From: Nitrospira sp.
Lineage (GTDB): Bacteria; Nitrospirota; Nitrospiria; Nitrospirales; Nitrospiraceae
Assembly (NCBI GenBank): GCA_024998595.1
Contig: JACOEK010000003.1
Location: 558,001 to 622,000 of the forward strand
Length of the DNA: 64,000 nt
Direction of reading: 5' to 3'
The position numbers and the translations under genes were made by a program. Below are positions 24,381 to 32,916 of the stretch, in pieces. Each line of letters starts with the position of its first letter. Position 1 is the stretch's first letter. The notes under the pieces were generated by a model. It worked only from the letters and a program-made list of their open reading frames with translations, did not search any database and was not told where the DNA came from.

Positions 24381-27300
24381 CTATTGATTCTTCCTCTCCT
24401 GTTCGAATGATGTCGACTGTGCCCATGTCTCTTGCGCCGTACCGACCACTTCCCCATCTTTCTGGAGTCGGGAGGAATTCTGGCCTCCCACGAGATCGGC
24501 GGATAGAGCAAGAGGCTGCTCCGGCATGTCGGACACCGGCTGCCAGCCCTGCATGATGTCATAGTGATAAAACTTCGCTTCGCCCGGTTCACAGACCACC
24601 AACGACACCCATTCATTCTCGAACAGCCGCTCAAGGCCAGGATGTCTCGCGATCACCGCCTCCACTCGCGCCCTGGGAGACTCGATCACGGCCAACAATC
24701 GCATGGGCTCGTGGTAGGGCACCGGTCCGTCCAGAACGGTCTGTGCCGGCAGCCCCAATCGAAGGTCGCCGGTGGCCCCGCTCATGACCCCGACACGCCC
24801 GACGATGTTGTGGTAGACCTTACTCCCGCTGCCGTAGACCTCATTGTCCACGGTGGAGAAATAGTGCTCCATGTTGATCCACTGGGCTACGATGAGCGGC
24901 GCGGTCATGATCGCTTCCAGCAACTTCCCGGACTCGTCCTGCCGGTAATCATAGGAGTGCAGAAAGGACCGGCCTTGCAGATTTAACGGCCGCGTCAGCT
25001 CTCTCCGGCCGATGATGAGCAGATTGTTTTTCGACAAGCCCCACTCCGGACGCACTTGTGCCCAATCCACACTTCGGCGACTGGCTCTGGTGAGCGGATC
25101 CTTCCGTTTCGATGCGCCCGCCGACCCCTCTAGCGCCACACCACGTTCCTGCGCCGACTGCGCCCCCGCTTCCTGGAGGTCATCCAACAATCGAAGCAGA
25201 TCTTTGCGGTGCGTCGCGGGGACATCTTCCAAGTCCACGATCCTGACATCGTTCCTGGTCGTGTCATGCGCCGCGGCCACGAAATGGGAATCGCCCGGGA
25301 TCTTGATGCCACGCCCCTCCAACACCTTGCGCACCGCCTGGTTGTTCGCCATGGCGGCGAAGGCCCGCGCGTTCGGCAGGCCGCTGTTTCCTCCGCAAGC
25401 GCCGCAATCGAGGGCGGATTCATAGGGGTTGTTGTCGGACGTGCTCCCGTGTGAACACATCACGACGAGACGCGCAAACCCCGAGGTGAATCCCATGAGA
25501 CGGAGTGCCGCCTCCACGGCATAGGCTTGCTCGGAGACCGAAAAGCCATGCAAGGTGATACGCTGGAGGCGCGACGACATCCCGCGTGGCGTGAGATTCA
25601 GATTGCGCCGGAATCGTTCGTACAAGGCTTCCGCTTCGGAAGGGCTCAGGCCAAGGCTTTTCGCCACCTCGCGACTCTTCTGCTCGTCCTGGCTTTCCAT
25701 CGCGCCAAGGCGGATGGTCTCGATCAAAGTCGGCGTGATGTCTGAACCGAGCGCGGGGAATTCACGCCTCAGCGCGGCACGGATGGCTGCGCGCTGTTCC
25801 ACAGCGACCATTTCTTCTGCCTCGTCCCTGGTCAGCTTGTCGATAGTGAGGGTCGTCGCCAATGGCGGAAGCCAGAGCCCCTTGAACCAGGAACTCATGC
25901 GCTGGTACCACAGGGGAAACAGCGTCTTGCCGAAAAACGGGACGCTGAAAAACCAGCCCAGGGCTTCGACCATGACGTAGGGCGTGATGACGTTTTCTTT
26001 CAGGTCGTGCAGGAGCGTATGACCGGCGTGGCTGAGCCGCGCAAAGAGACGGTGCCGACTCGCCGCCGCCCCATGGTAGCTGCGCGGAATTTCACGGATA
26101 TGGTTCTTGGGTTTCAGCAACACCGGAGCATGGGTGACCGGGTGCTCTTCACCGAACGCCTGGTACTTGACCGGAATGCCGAAGAATCCTGCCACGCCCA
26201 GGGTCTCGTAGCCCCCAAGCTGTTCGAGGTGCCGTCGAAAAATCTCTGATCGAACATCGATGCAAAAGACCATCTGGGCCAAAGGCCGCGAGGCTCCCGC
26301 GGGAGTCACCTGATCATCCGTATCCCGCAGCTGTTTCGCTACGCCGGTCAATTGTGCGACTACGTCACGACGATGGCGGGCTTCGAGCGCTTCCAACCAG
26401 CGATGGCTGTGCTGCGCGGGAGGAAATCCATCCAGCCACGTCAACACCGTGAGCACGTCTGAAGGCGGCGTCTGACTGATGAGTTCGGGATCGACCGCCA
26501 TCGCAGTCGAAAGCGTAAGCAACCGTCCCGCATCACGCCGCATGATTTCTGCGGCACGCCATGCGGCAGTCTGCTCGTACACCTGCTTTCCGATCTCATT
26601 CCATTCCGCCGGCCCGGCCGTCCGGTGAAGGCGGCTCCATGTCCGCATCTCTCCATCGACGGACGCAGGCAAGCGGCCTGCCACCAATTGACGCCTCAAC
26701 CAATGGGCATGGGGAGCCTGGTCGATATAGCTGCGGATCGCGTCGTACTGGCCAGAGATCTCCAACAGCTCGCGGCACCGTAACGTCACCAATTCCCGTT
26801 CGTAGAACAATCGCACGGCGAGATATTTCACCAGATCGATCGGATAGCGCGCCTGCCAGGGATAATGCTGTTCCTCTGCTCGCCACTTGATATACCCGGT
26901 CCAGCCGGGAAGCTTGGATAGGTGCAGGGCGAAGTAGGACTCCCAGGAGGACTTAGGAATTCCCAGATCGGCCAGGCACTGCAAGACGGCTTCTTCCGGC
27001 CGCTCGCCTAAGGCATCGATCTTGGTTGCGGCATCATGAATTCCAAGGAGTCGCAAGCCCGCATCATATCGGGCCAATCGTTTCCAGGCGCGATAGAACG
27101 TCTGCTCCCGTTCCGGCATGACCCAGGAGGCTTCTCCCTCGTCCAGGAACACGCCGCACCACTTGATCATCTGCTGGTCGATGTCCTCCGCCACGAACGT
27201 CCCCAATGTGCGGTCGCACCAGGTCGAGAGGGTTTCGTGGGACAATACATCCACGGCTTCCCACGGAAGGAGCGGTTCCGCCACTCGAGTACGATCCTGC

Positions 27301-27749
27301 GATAGCGACGTGGTGAGCCAGGCAGTGAGCCGGTCCAACGCGTCATCTCCCGCTGCATGGTGGCCGGCATGTTCCGTCGCAGGATCATCCAGCCCATGCA
27401 CCATCGAATACCGGAGCAACTCCAGGTGGGACAACTCCCGTCCCGCAAACATGACTCGCCGGTCGCTGGCGAGCGGCGCCAACACCTGAGCGACATCTTC
27501 CTGACCGATTCGACCCTGCGCAAAGTAGCGGCGATACAGCGCGCCGACGAGATACCCTTTTCCTCCCAGCAGTTGTTCCCCCCGCTTGACCGCTTGCTCA
27601 AAGGGAAGATGTTCCAGGCCATGCAACGGATTGTGATGAATGAACGTGCGCATGGGCCAGTAGGCGGCAATTGCCTCTCCTGCCAGTTCCACATGGGACC
27701 GCAGCTCCATCCGCTGGGCATCTGTGAAGGCGCGTTGTTCGAGTCCCAT
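24381..27749 (-). CDS. dabA: DabA, DUF2309 subunit of the DAB inorganic-carbon pump
   Basis: 1122-aa protein of the UPF0753/DUF2309 family. Zinc-site residues characteristic of DabA are present: CIDVRSE (Cys and Asp, about residue 500) and VMCSHGSTSDNNPYESALDCGACGG (His and Cys, about 770-795). These form a beta-carbonic-anhydrase-like active site proposed to hydrate CO2 vectorially, driven by the cation flux through DabB. ATG with GGAG upstream. The two genes are 36 nt apart (dabB first), and the PII-like gene follows after 17 nt. Function as a DIC accumulation complex is known for homologues in Halothiobacillus; here it is inferred. It would suit an autotroph under low CO2. Confidence 0.93.
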   Translation of the reverse strand: MGLEQRAFTDAQRMELRSHVELAGEAIAAYWPMRTFIHHNPLHGLEHLPFEQAVKRGEQLLGGKGYLVGALYRRYFAQGRIGQEDVAQVLAPLASDRRVMFAGRELSHLELLRYSMVHGLDDPATEHAGHHAAGDDALDRLTAWLTTSLSQDRTRVAEPLLPWEAVDVLSHETLSTWCDRTLGTFVAEDIDQQMIKWCGVFLDEGEASWVMPEREQTFYRAWKRLARYDAGLRLLGIHDAATKIDALGERPEEAVLQCLADLGIPKSSWESYFALHLSKLPGWTGYIKWRAEEQHYPWQARYPIDLVKYLAVRLFYERELVTLRCRELLEISGQYDAIRSYIDQAPHAHWLRRQLVAGRLPASVDGEMRTWSRLHRTAGPAEWNEIGKQVYEQTAAWRAAEIMRRDAGRLLTLSTAMAVDPELISQTPPSDVLTVLTWLDGFPPAQHSHRWLEALEARHRRDVVAQLTGVAKQLRDTDDQVTPAGASRPLAQMVFCIDVRSEIFRRHLEQLGGYETLGVAGFFGIPVKYQAFGEEHPVTHAPVLLKPKNHIREIPRSYHGAAASRHRLFARLSHAGHTLLHDLKENVITPYVMVEALGWFFSVPFFGKTLFPLWYQRMSSWFKGLWLPPLATTLTIDKLTRDEAEEMVAVEQRAAIRAALRREFPALGSDITPTLIETIRLGAMESQDEQKSREVAKSLGLSPSEAEALYERFRRNLNLTPRGMSSRLQRITLHGFSVSEQAYAVEAALRLMGFTSGFARLVVMCSHGSTSDNNPYESALDCGACGGNSGLPNARAFAAMANNQAVRKVLEGRGIKIPGDSHFVAAAHDTTRNDVRIVDLEDVPATHRKDLLRLLDDLQEAGAQSAQERGVALEGSAGASKRKDPLTRASRRSVDWAQVRPEWGLSKNNLLIIGRRELTRPLNLQGRSFLHSYDYRQDESGKLLEAIMTAPLIVAQWINMEHYFSTVDNEVYGSGSKVYHNIVGRVGVMSGATGDLRLGLPAQTVLDGPVPYHEPMRLLAVIESPRARVEAVIARHPGLERLFENEWVSLVVCEPGEAKFYHYDIMQGWQPVSDMPEQPLALSADLVGGQNSSRLQKDGEVVGTAQETWAQSTSFEQERKNQ

Positions 27750-27785
27750 CCAATAACTCCGTTTACGGCTACCCGCCTGGCTCCA

Positions 27786-29453
27786 CTAGCGTCGAAATGC
27801 CGTTCGACCGATCATGCGCATGAGGTCCTCGACATAGAGACCGTTGAGAAAGGTCACATAGGCTCGGGCACGCAGTGTTTCGATCCAGGCCGGCATGAGC
27901 AGCTTGACCCCTTTGGCCTTGCCGTAGATCATTCCCCAGGCGGCGATGATCAAGATCACCACGCCTCCCACTACGAGATCGAAGAACGAACGATTCCATT
28001 CCGCAGCGCGCATGAAGGCCGCCGCCGTCTCATGTCCGGGATAGAGAAAATGCGTGAAGGCCTCGCCCGCCCACAGATACGTGAGTCCGATCACGGCGAG
28101 CGCGCCGAGCATCGTTAGTGACACCGTCCATGAGGCGCCGGTGTGTAATCGATACAACGTAAACATCGCCTGCGAGGTCGTGACCCACCCGAAGAAGAGA
28201 AAGATCACCGCGCCCTGGGCATCTTGCAATGGAATACTGACGACACCATGCCCGACGAGCAGGATCACCAAAGGCAACACCAATGTCGCCACCAATCCGG
28301 TTGTCCATGTCATGGGGGAGAAGGCGCCGGCCTCATCCACCTTCGCTGCCGGCGGCAACTTGAATTCCATTCGCGCCTTATGGATGACGGACCCGGAATT
28401 GAGAAACAACGTCGCCTTGAAGAGGCCGTGCGCACATAGATGGAACACTGCCAGGGCAAAGGCGCCTAATCCGCACTCCATGACCATATAGCCCATCTGT
28501 CCCATCGTGGAATAGACGAGGCGGCGCTTCACGCTGGTCTGCGTCAGCATCGCGGTGGCGCCGATCAAGGCCGTCACACCGCCGATGACAAACAGCAGAT
28601 GCAGCGTCGTCGGGGCAAAACTGAACAGCGGCGCCAGTCGGTTCACGAGAAAGCCGCCGGCATTGACGATCCCCGCGTGCATCAAGGCTGAAACCGGCGT
28701 CGGCGCTTCGATCGTGCCGATCAGCCAGACATGAAACGGGAATTGAGCCGACTTGGTCATGACCGACAGGATCAACAGCAGCGTCGCGATTAGAGGCACA
28801 TCCAGTCCCGCCTGCAGCCCTTGTCCCTCGGCCGAAGGCGCCGACGCGTTCTGCAATCGCGCGAATAGATCCGTCAAATCCAATGTGCCGTAGGCTCCAT
28901 AGAGCAGCACCAGGGCGACAGCAAACGCCGCGTCTCCCAACCCCTGCGTCCAGAAGGTCTTCCGGCCCGCCTCCCTGGCTGGACGACTCGCCGGATTACA
29001 CACCAGGAGCGACGACAGCAGCCAAGTCACCAAATGCCAGCACAAGAATATCCAGAGGAGATTGCCGCTGCTGACCAAGCTCAACAACACTGTGGTGAGA
29101 GCGCCAAGGAACGCAAAATACCTGACATATCCCGCATCGCCGACCATGTAGCGCTCGGAGTACACATGGATGATCAGACTCACCGAACTGATGAGGACCA
29201 TCATCACGGCCGCTAATCGATCGACCAGGATCGTATACGCCAATGGTCCCGAAGACCCGCCCAGGATCGTCAGGCGGATGGGCTCGCCGTAGAACACGAT
29301 CACAAAGGTGGCTACTGAGGTCAGCGCGGCACACCATAGCGCCCCGATCCCGATGCGTGAAATGCGCTCACCCAGTTCTCGCCAGAATAGCCCGATGAAG
29401 AGCGTGCCCAACAGGGGCGCAAAGATCGTCAACAGGGGAACAATCGCTTCCAT
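27786..29453 (-). CDS. dabB: DabB, NuoL/MrpA-like membrane subunit of the DAB pump
   Basis: 555-aa polytopic membrane protein of the proton-translocating NADH-quinone oxidoreductase/Mrp antiporter superfamily, with about 14 hydrophobic segments. Motifs include SFHVWLIGTIEAPTPVSALMHAGIVNAGGFL (the NuoL-type MHAG motif, with SALMHAGIVNAG near residue 255) and TMLTQTSVKRRLVYSTMGQMGYM (about 300). ATG at 29453 (MEAIVPLL) is preferred over an in-frame GTG 24 nt upstream; GGAG lies about 10 nt away. It is the first gene of dabB-dabA-PII-kinase-regulator. It provides the cation pathway; coupling ion is unknown. Confidence 0.92.
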   Translation of the reverse strand: MEAIVPLLTIFAPLLGTLFIGLFWRELGERISRIGIGALWCAALTSVATFVIVFYGEPIRLTILGGSSGPLAYTILVDRLAAVMMVLISSVSLIIHVYSERYMVGDAGYVRYFAFLGALTTVLLSLVSSGNLLWIFLCWHLVTWLLSSLLVCNPASRPAREAGRKTFWTQGLGDAAFAVALVLLYGAYGTLDLTDLFARLQNASAPSAEGQGLQAGLDVPLIATLLLILSVMTKSAQFPFHVWLIGTIEAPTPVSALMHAGIVNAGGFLVNRLAPLFSFAPTTLHLLFVIGGVTALIGATAMLTQTSVKRRLVYSTMGQMGYMVMECGLGAFALAVFHLCAHGLFKATLFLNSGSVIHKARMEFKLPPAAKVDEAGAFSPMTWTTGLVATLVLPLVILLVGHGVVSIPLQDAQGAVIFLFFGWVTTSQAMFTLYRLHTGASWTVSLTMLGALAVIGLTYLWAGEAFTHFLYPGHETAAAFMRAAEWNRSFFDLVVGGVVILIIAAWGMIYGKAKGVKLLMPAWIETLRARAYVTFLNGLYVEDLMRMIGRTAFRR

Positions 29454-29608
29454 CACACGAAAATCTCCAACACACACGTGTTTTGCGCGGGGTCACCAGC
29501 AAGAACAAGGCCCAGGGAGGAAATACCTCTGAAAAGCAGTGAAATGCAAGAATCCACTGGATGAGCCTCTTCCCGTTTGCTGCAAAAAGGATGTGTCACA
29601 TTGAAAAC

Positions 29609-29628
29609 GTTGTGCATCGATGCACAAC
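29609..29628. promoter_or_regulatory. 20-bp perfect palindrome (operator candidate)
   Basis: The sequence has core TGTGCATCGATGCACA and is perfectly self-complementary over 20 bp, followed 1 nt later by TGTGCATATGCGCA, which repeats the half-site TGTGCA. It lies 156 bp before dabB and 242 bp before the plus-strand His-rich gene. A dimeric repressor or activator site is inferred. Confidence 0.55.
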
Positions 29629-29741
29629 TGTGCATATGCGCACCGCCCTGTCATCGATCGGCCATATGGTAACAAAGGCGTCGGTCGCGTGCAGAAGAAA
29701 TTTTGGGAATGAGGTGGAGCTCATGGTCGGCGCACGATCCC

Positions 29742-29759
29742 AACGCGTCATCACGCGTT
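29742..29759. promoter_or_regulatory. AACGCGT-N4-ACGCGTT inverted repeat
   Basis: Perfect 7-bp arms with a 4-bp spacer, 111 nt upstream of the His-rich plus-strand gene. A candidate operator for the metal-efflux unit; no factor is known. Confidence 0.35.
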
Positions 29760-29869
29760 CACTCACCGATGAAAATCGCAGGACTGTCATCCTGAGCGGC
29801 ATCGATTCCGCGCTGCTTCTTGATGTGTGTGCCGGCCTATGATAGCGTTCGCGTAGAGGCACTTGCGCG

Positions 29870-30355
29870 ATGCCAAGCAGTCACCATCGACCAGCCCGAC
29901 TCGACCACATCCTGCGTGGATGGGTGGTGTTTTGGTTGCTCGCCCTGCCCCTGTTCCATATCCACCCCGAAACGGATCCGCACCATGGAGAAGCCGGTCA
30001 TGTGCATGCCGCGGCGGTGCACACGGTCTTCTCCGGCGACCTCGAAGGCGAGTTCGGTAAACAGCGAAAACCTGCCGTTGCAACGCCTCACACTGATGCA
30101 GAGCCCGCGGTTTCGGCGGAAGGCCCCCATGCCTGGAGTACCGACCCTGAACTCGGCCTCTCCCTGCTCAACGACGCCACCGACCGCAAGTTCGTCAAGC
30201 CGCTGCTGACGCATATCCTGTTTGTGGCCCATCCCCTTCTGTCCGTTCCCGACTCCCATGACCGTCCGCAAGAGGAGCAATCGTCATCCCCAGCCACCAG
30301 GCTCTTCACGCGGGATGTGCCTGCACGTGCTCCGCCCTCCCCCTTGCTCAGCTAA
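29870..30355 (+). CDS. His-rich exported protein leading the czcCBA unit
   Basis: 161-aa protein with an N-terminal hydrophobic segment (WVVFWLLALPLFHIH, about residues 18-32) and a His-rich stretch (HIHPETDPHHGEAGHVHAAAVH). This is a common small protein before CzcCBA-type operons and may bind the metal in the periplasm; family unnamed. The rest is polar with few secondary-structure cues. The ATG lacks a strong ribosome site; TATGAT about 27 nt upstream could be a -10 element. It is co-directional with the efflux genes, 102 nt upstream of the TolC-like gene. Metal binding is inferred. Confidence 0.72.
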   Translation: MPSSHHRPARLDHILRGWVVFWLLALPLFHIHPETDPHHGEAGHVHAAAVHTVFSGDLEGEFGKQRKPAVATPHTDAEPAVSAEGPHAWSTDPELGLSLLNDATDRKFVKPLLTHILFVAHPLLSVPDSHDRPQEEQSSSPATRLFTRDVPARAPPSPLLS

Positions 30356-30457
30356 TCATCGTTCCTTTGACAACAGACATTCTGATCCGACGTATGTCTC
30401 AGCGAGGCCAGTCTTGGCTCTCGCCTGATGACATGTGCGGAACGGAGGAGGCTCCCG

Positions 30458-31708
30458 ATGATCGCTCGTATGCTCCTTTCCTTGCTGATGGCCTGCCTCT
30501 TCACCCTGTCAGGCGCCCTGTCCTGGGCTGGAGAGGAACGCCCTCGCGCCTATTCGCTTGCCGACATCCTGACGTTTGCTGCGCAACACAATCCTGTCCT
30601 GGCCGGAGCCGAAGGATTCGTGAAACAAAGTCAGGGGCAACAGATCGCCGCCGGCGCCTATCCGAATCCGTCCATCACGGGCATTGCCGGGCGCGGTGCG
30701 ATTCGCGACCCGAGTACCGGGACGCACGTCACCGAACGGACGTTTACCGTGGAACAACCCCTAGAATGGACGGGCAAGCGCCAGGCCCGCCAGGAGGCAG
30801 CGGATGCCGGTCTGGCCGGAGCGAACGCCGCCCTGGAGGACGCGCGCCTCTCGTTGCTCGCCGATGTCAAAATCGCGTTCTATCACCTCCTCTTCGGCCA
30901 ACGGGATGTCGAGCTGTCTGCCCAGAATGTCACGAATGTGGAAGAGGTCTTGCGCACGGTGCACGCGCGCGTGACGGCTGGCGAAGCCACTTCGTTCGAC
31001 AGCTTGAAAGCCGGGGTGGAAGTACAGAAGGCCAAGAAGGAAGTGGCCCGGGCGAACAATGCGTTGCTGGTCGCCAAGGCCCGGCTGAATACCCTCACGG
31101 CCGGTTCGCTTGGCAAAGACTTCTCCGTTCAAGGCGATTTTGACAGGCCGAAGCAAGGCCTCAATGCCGACGGATTGGCAACGCAGGCACTTGAACAACA
31201 CCCCGCCGTTCGACGCCTCAGCAAACTCGCGGAGCAGGCCGACCATACCCTGCGCTTTGAACGAGAGGCCCGCGTGCCCAATGTCAGCGTGATCGGCAGT
31301 TACCACCGCGAGGCGGGCGATGAGTCCCTCACTGCCGGACTTGCCGTGCCCCTGCCTCTGTGGTACCGGCGACAGGGTGAAATTCAATCGGCGTTGGGAG
31401 CCAAACATCGCGCTGACGCAGAGCGAGTACGGGCGCAACAAGAGTTGGAGCAGGCGATCATCCAACATGCCCAGGAAGTGCGGACCGCGCAGGAGCAGCT
31501 GCAGGTGTTTGAAACCGGTTTGCTGAAACAGGCCGAGCAGACGTTGACGATGGCACGGACGAGTTTCCGGCATGGCGCAGCCAGTCTCCTGGACGTCCTC
31601 GACGCGCAACGGGTGTCTCGACAGACTCAGCTCGAATATGCCCAGGTGCGAGCCGACCTCTCCATCGCGCTGGCCCGTCTCGAGCGCGCGCTCGGAACTT
31701 CCTTATGA
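30458..31708 (+). CDS. czcC: CzcC-like outer-membrane efflux channel (TolC family)
   Basis: 416-aa outer-membrane channel subunit with a signal peptide (about 1-25, ALSWAGE). Repeated long helices and coiled coil typical of OEP duplication: AYSLADILTFAAQHNPVLAGAEGFVKQSQGQQIAAGAYPNPSI at the N-terminus and TLTMARTSFRHGAASLLDVLDAQR near the C-terminus, the classic LLDVLDAQR motif. The ATG at 30458 has GGAGGAG 7 nt upstream; the frame is open ten codons further but without a ribosome site. First of the three efflux genes. It joins CzcB and CzcA to span the periplasm. Confidence 0.92.
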   Translation: MIARMLLSLLMACLFTLSGALSWAGEERPRAYSLADILTFAAQHNPVLAGAEGFVKQSQGQQIAAGAYPNPSITGIAGRGAIRDPSTGTHVTERTFTVEQPLEWTGKRQARQEAADAGLAGANAALEDARLSLLADVKIAFYHLLFGQRDVELSAQNVTNVEEVLRTVHARVTAGEATSFDSLKAGVEVQKAKKEVARANNALLVAKARLNTLTAGSLGKDFSVQGDFDRPKQGLNADGLATQALEQHPAVRRLSKLAEQADHTLRFEREARVPNVSVIGSYHREAGDESLTAGLAVPLPLWYRRQGEIQSALGAKHRADAERVRAQQELEQAIIQHAQEVRTAQEQLQVFETGLLKQAEQTLTMARTSFRHGAASLLDVLDAQRVSRQTQLEYAQVRADLSIALARLERALGTSL

Positions 31709-31745
31709 ACGCCGACCGTATTGAACGAACCATTGGAGTGCAGCG

Positions 31746-32909
31746 ATGACGCGACGACTGACGACGATCGGCATGGTTCCCGCGCTGGTCTGGCTCCTCT
31801 CGGGTTGCAGCGATCAGGCAGCGCAGCCTCCAAAACCTGCCCCGACCAGCGATGCACCAGCGGCGACCGGCCACACCAGATCCATTCACCCGCCGCCGGC
31901 AGTCCAGGCTCGCCTTCGCAGCCAGCCTGCCGCTCTCCACGCCGTGCCCGAACTGATCACGGCTCCTGGAGAGGTGGCCCTCGACCTGAAACAAGTGGCC
32001 AAGATCACCTCCCGCATCGGCGGACAGGTTGAACGCATCCATGTGCAGCTGGGAGATCGAGTCAAGAAGGGACAGGCGCTGCTGGCCATCGGCAGTCTGC
32101 AGCTCGATCAGTTGATCGAAGAATATCTCGTCGGAAAGGCGCAAGCGGATGTGGCGGAGAACAGCTTTCGCCGGAGTGAAAAGCTGCGCGCGGACGACAT
32201 CGTCACGGAACGGAAGCTGATCGAGGATAAGGGCCTGTATCTCGAAACGCAGGCCCGTTACCAGCACATCCGCGAACGACTCTCCAACATGGGGATTTCG
32301 ACGGACGACCTGAAACAAGGCCCCCATGAGAAGAGCCATCTTTACACCCTGACCGCGCCGATCGCGGGCACCGTCGTCATCCAGAATGCCGTGCGCGGAC
32401 AAGGAGTCGGTCCCGGTGACGAATTGTTTGAGATCGTCGATACCAGCCGCGTCTGGGTGTTCGCCAATCTTCCCATCGAACAGGCCCGACTGTTCAAAGA
32501 AGGCGACTCCGGCACCATCACACCGAAAGGCGGCGACGCGACCGTGGCGCCGCTCACCTACCTGTCGCCGGTTGCGGATGAGACCACGCGCACCATTCGC
32601 GTGCGTTTTGAAGTGGCGAATCTCAACGGACAATTGAAACCACGAGAATATGTCGAAGTGGCCCTCGGCTGGTCCGGGCCGCCGGTGGTCACCGTTCCCA
32701 TCACCGCCATCACCACGATCGAAAAAACACGCGGAATCTTCCTGGAAACCTCAGACGGTTATACGTTCGTGCCGATCGACGCTGGCCGCGAAGGAGGTGG
32801 GTGGGTGGAAATCCGGCGTGGCGTGAAGGAAGGCGACCGTGTGGTTACCGACGGGGTGTTCGATCTGAAAAATGTGCTGCTGAAAGAACACATCGGATCG
32901 GGCGAATGA
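31746..32909 (+). CDS. czcB: CzcB-like periplasmic adaptor (membrane fusion protein)
   Basis: 387-aa RND adaptor with a lipoprotein signal (LLSGC at about residue 20). Domain order: beta-barrel/lipoyl half VAKITSRIGGQVERIHVQLGDRVKKGQALLAI (about 80-112), an alpha-helical hairpin (about 115-180), the second lipoyl half LTAPIAGTVVIQNAVRGQGV (about 200), then the membrane-proximal beta-barrel ending EGDRVVTDGVFDLKNVLL. ATG with GGAG upstream. It is 37 nt after czcC and 7 nt before czcA, so translation is likely coupled. Links pump and channel. Confidence 0.93.
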   Translation: MTRRLTTIGMVPALVWLLSGCSDQAAQPPKPAPTSDAPAATGHTRSIHPPPAVQARLRSQPAALHAVPELITAPGEVALDLKQVAKITSRIGGQVERIHVQLGDRVKKGQALLAIGSLQLDQLIEEYLVGKAQADVAENSFRRSEKLRADDIVTERKLIEDKGLYLETQARYQHIRERLSNMGISTDDLKQGPHEKSHLYTLTAPIAGTVVIQNAVRGQGVGPGDELFEIVDTSRVWVFANLPIEQARLFKEGDSGTITPKGGDATVAPLTYLSPVADETTRTIRVRFEVANLNGQLKPREYVEVALGWSGPPVVTVPITAITTIEKTRGIFLETSDGYTFVPIDAGREGGGWVEIRRGVKEGDRVVTDGVFDLKNVLLKEHIGSGE

Positions 32910-32916
32910 GGCGCGC

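Larger units (their letters stand above)
29454..29869. other. 416-bp divergent regulatory region between dabB and the metal-efflux cluster
   Basis: No supported gene. It holds a perfect 20-bp palindrome (29609-29628), a second related half-site run TGTGCATATGCGCA (29630-29643), a separate inverted repeat (29742-29759) and a possible -10 element TATGAT at 29838-29843. An open frame of about 90 codons runs through it on the plus strand without a good ribosome site and is not called. Confidence 0.6.

Noticed and set aside
29454-29610. Possible sigma-54 (-24/-12) promoter before dabB
   Set aside because: A TGACAC...TTTTTGCA run was found, but the distance between the GG/GA and GC elements is 12 rather than 10 bp, so it does not fit.
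29561-29842. Approximately 90-codon frame through the divergent dabB/czc region
   Set aside because: It runs across the palindrome and has no good start; more likely regulatory DNA.
31458-32633. 391-codon minus-strand frame antisense to czcC/czcB
   Set aside because: No recognisable motifs, and both plus-strand genes are unambiguous.
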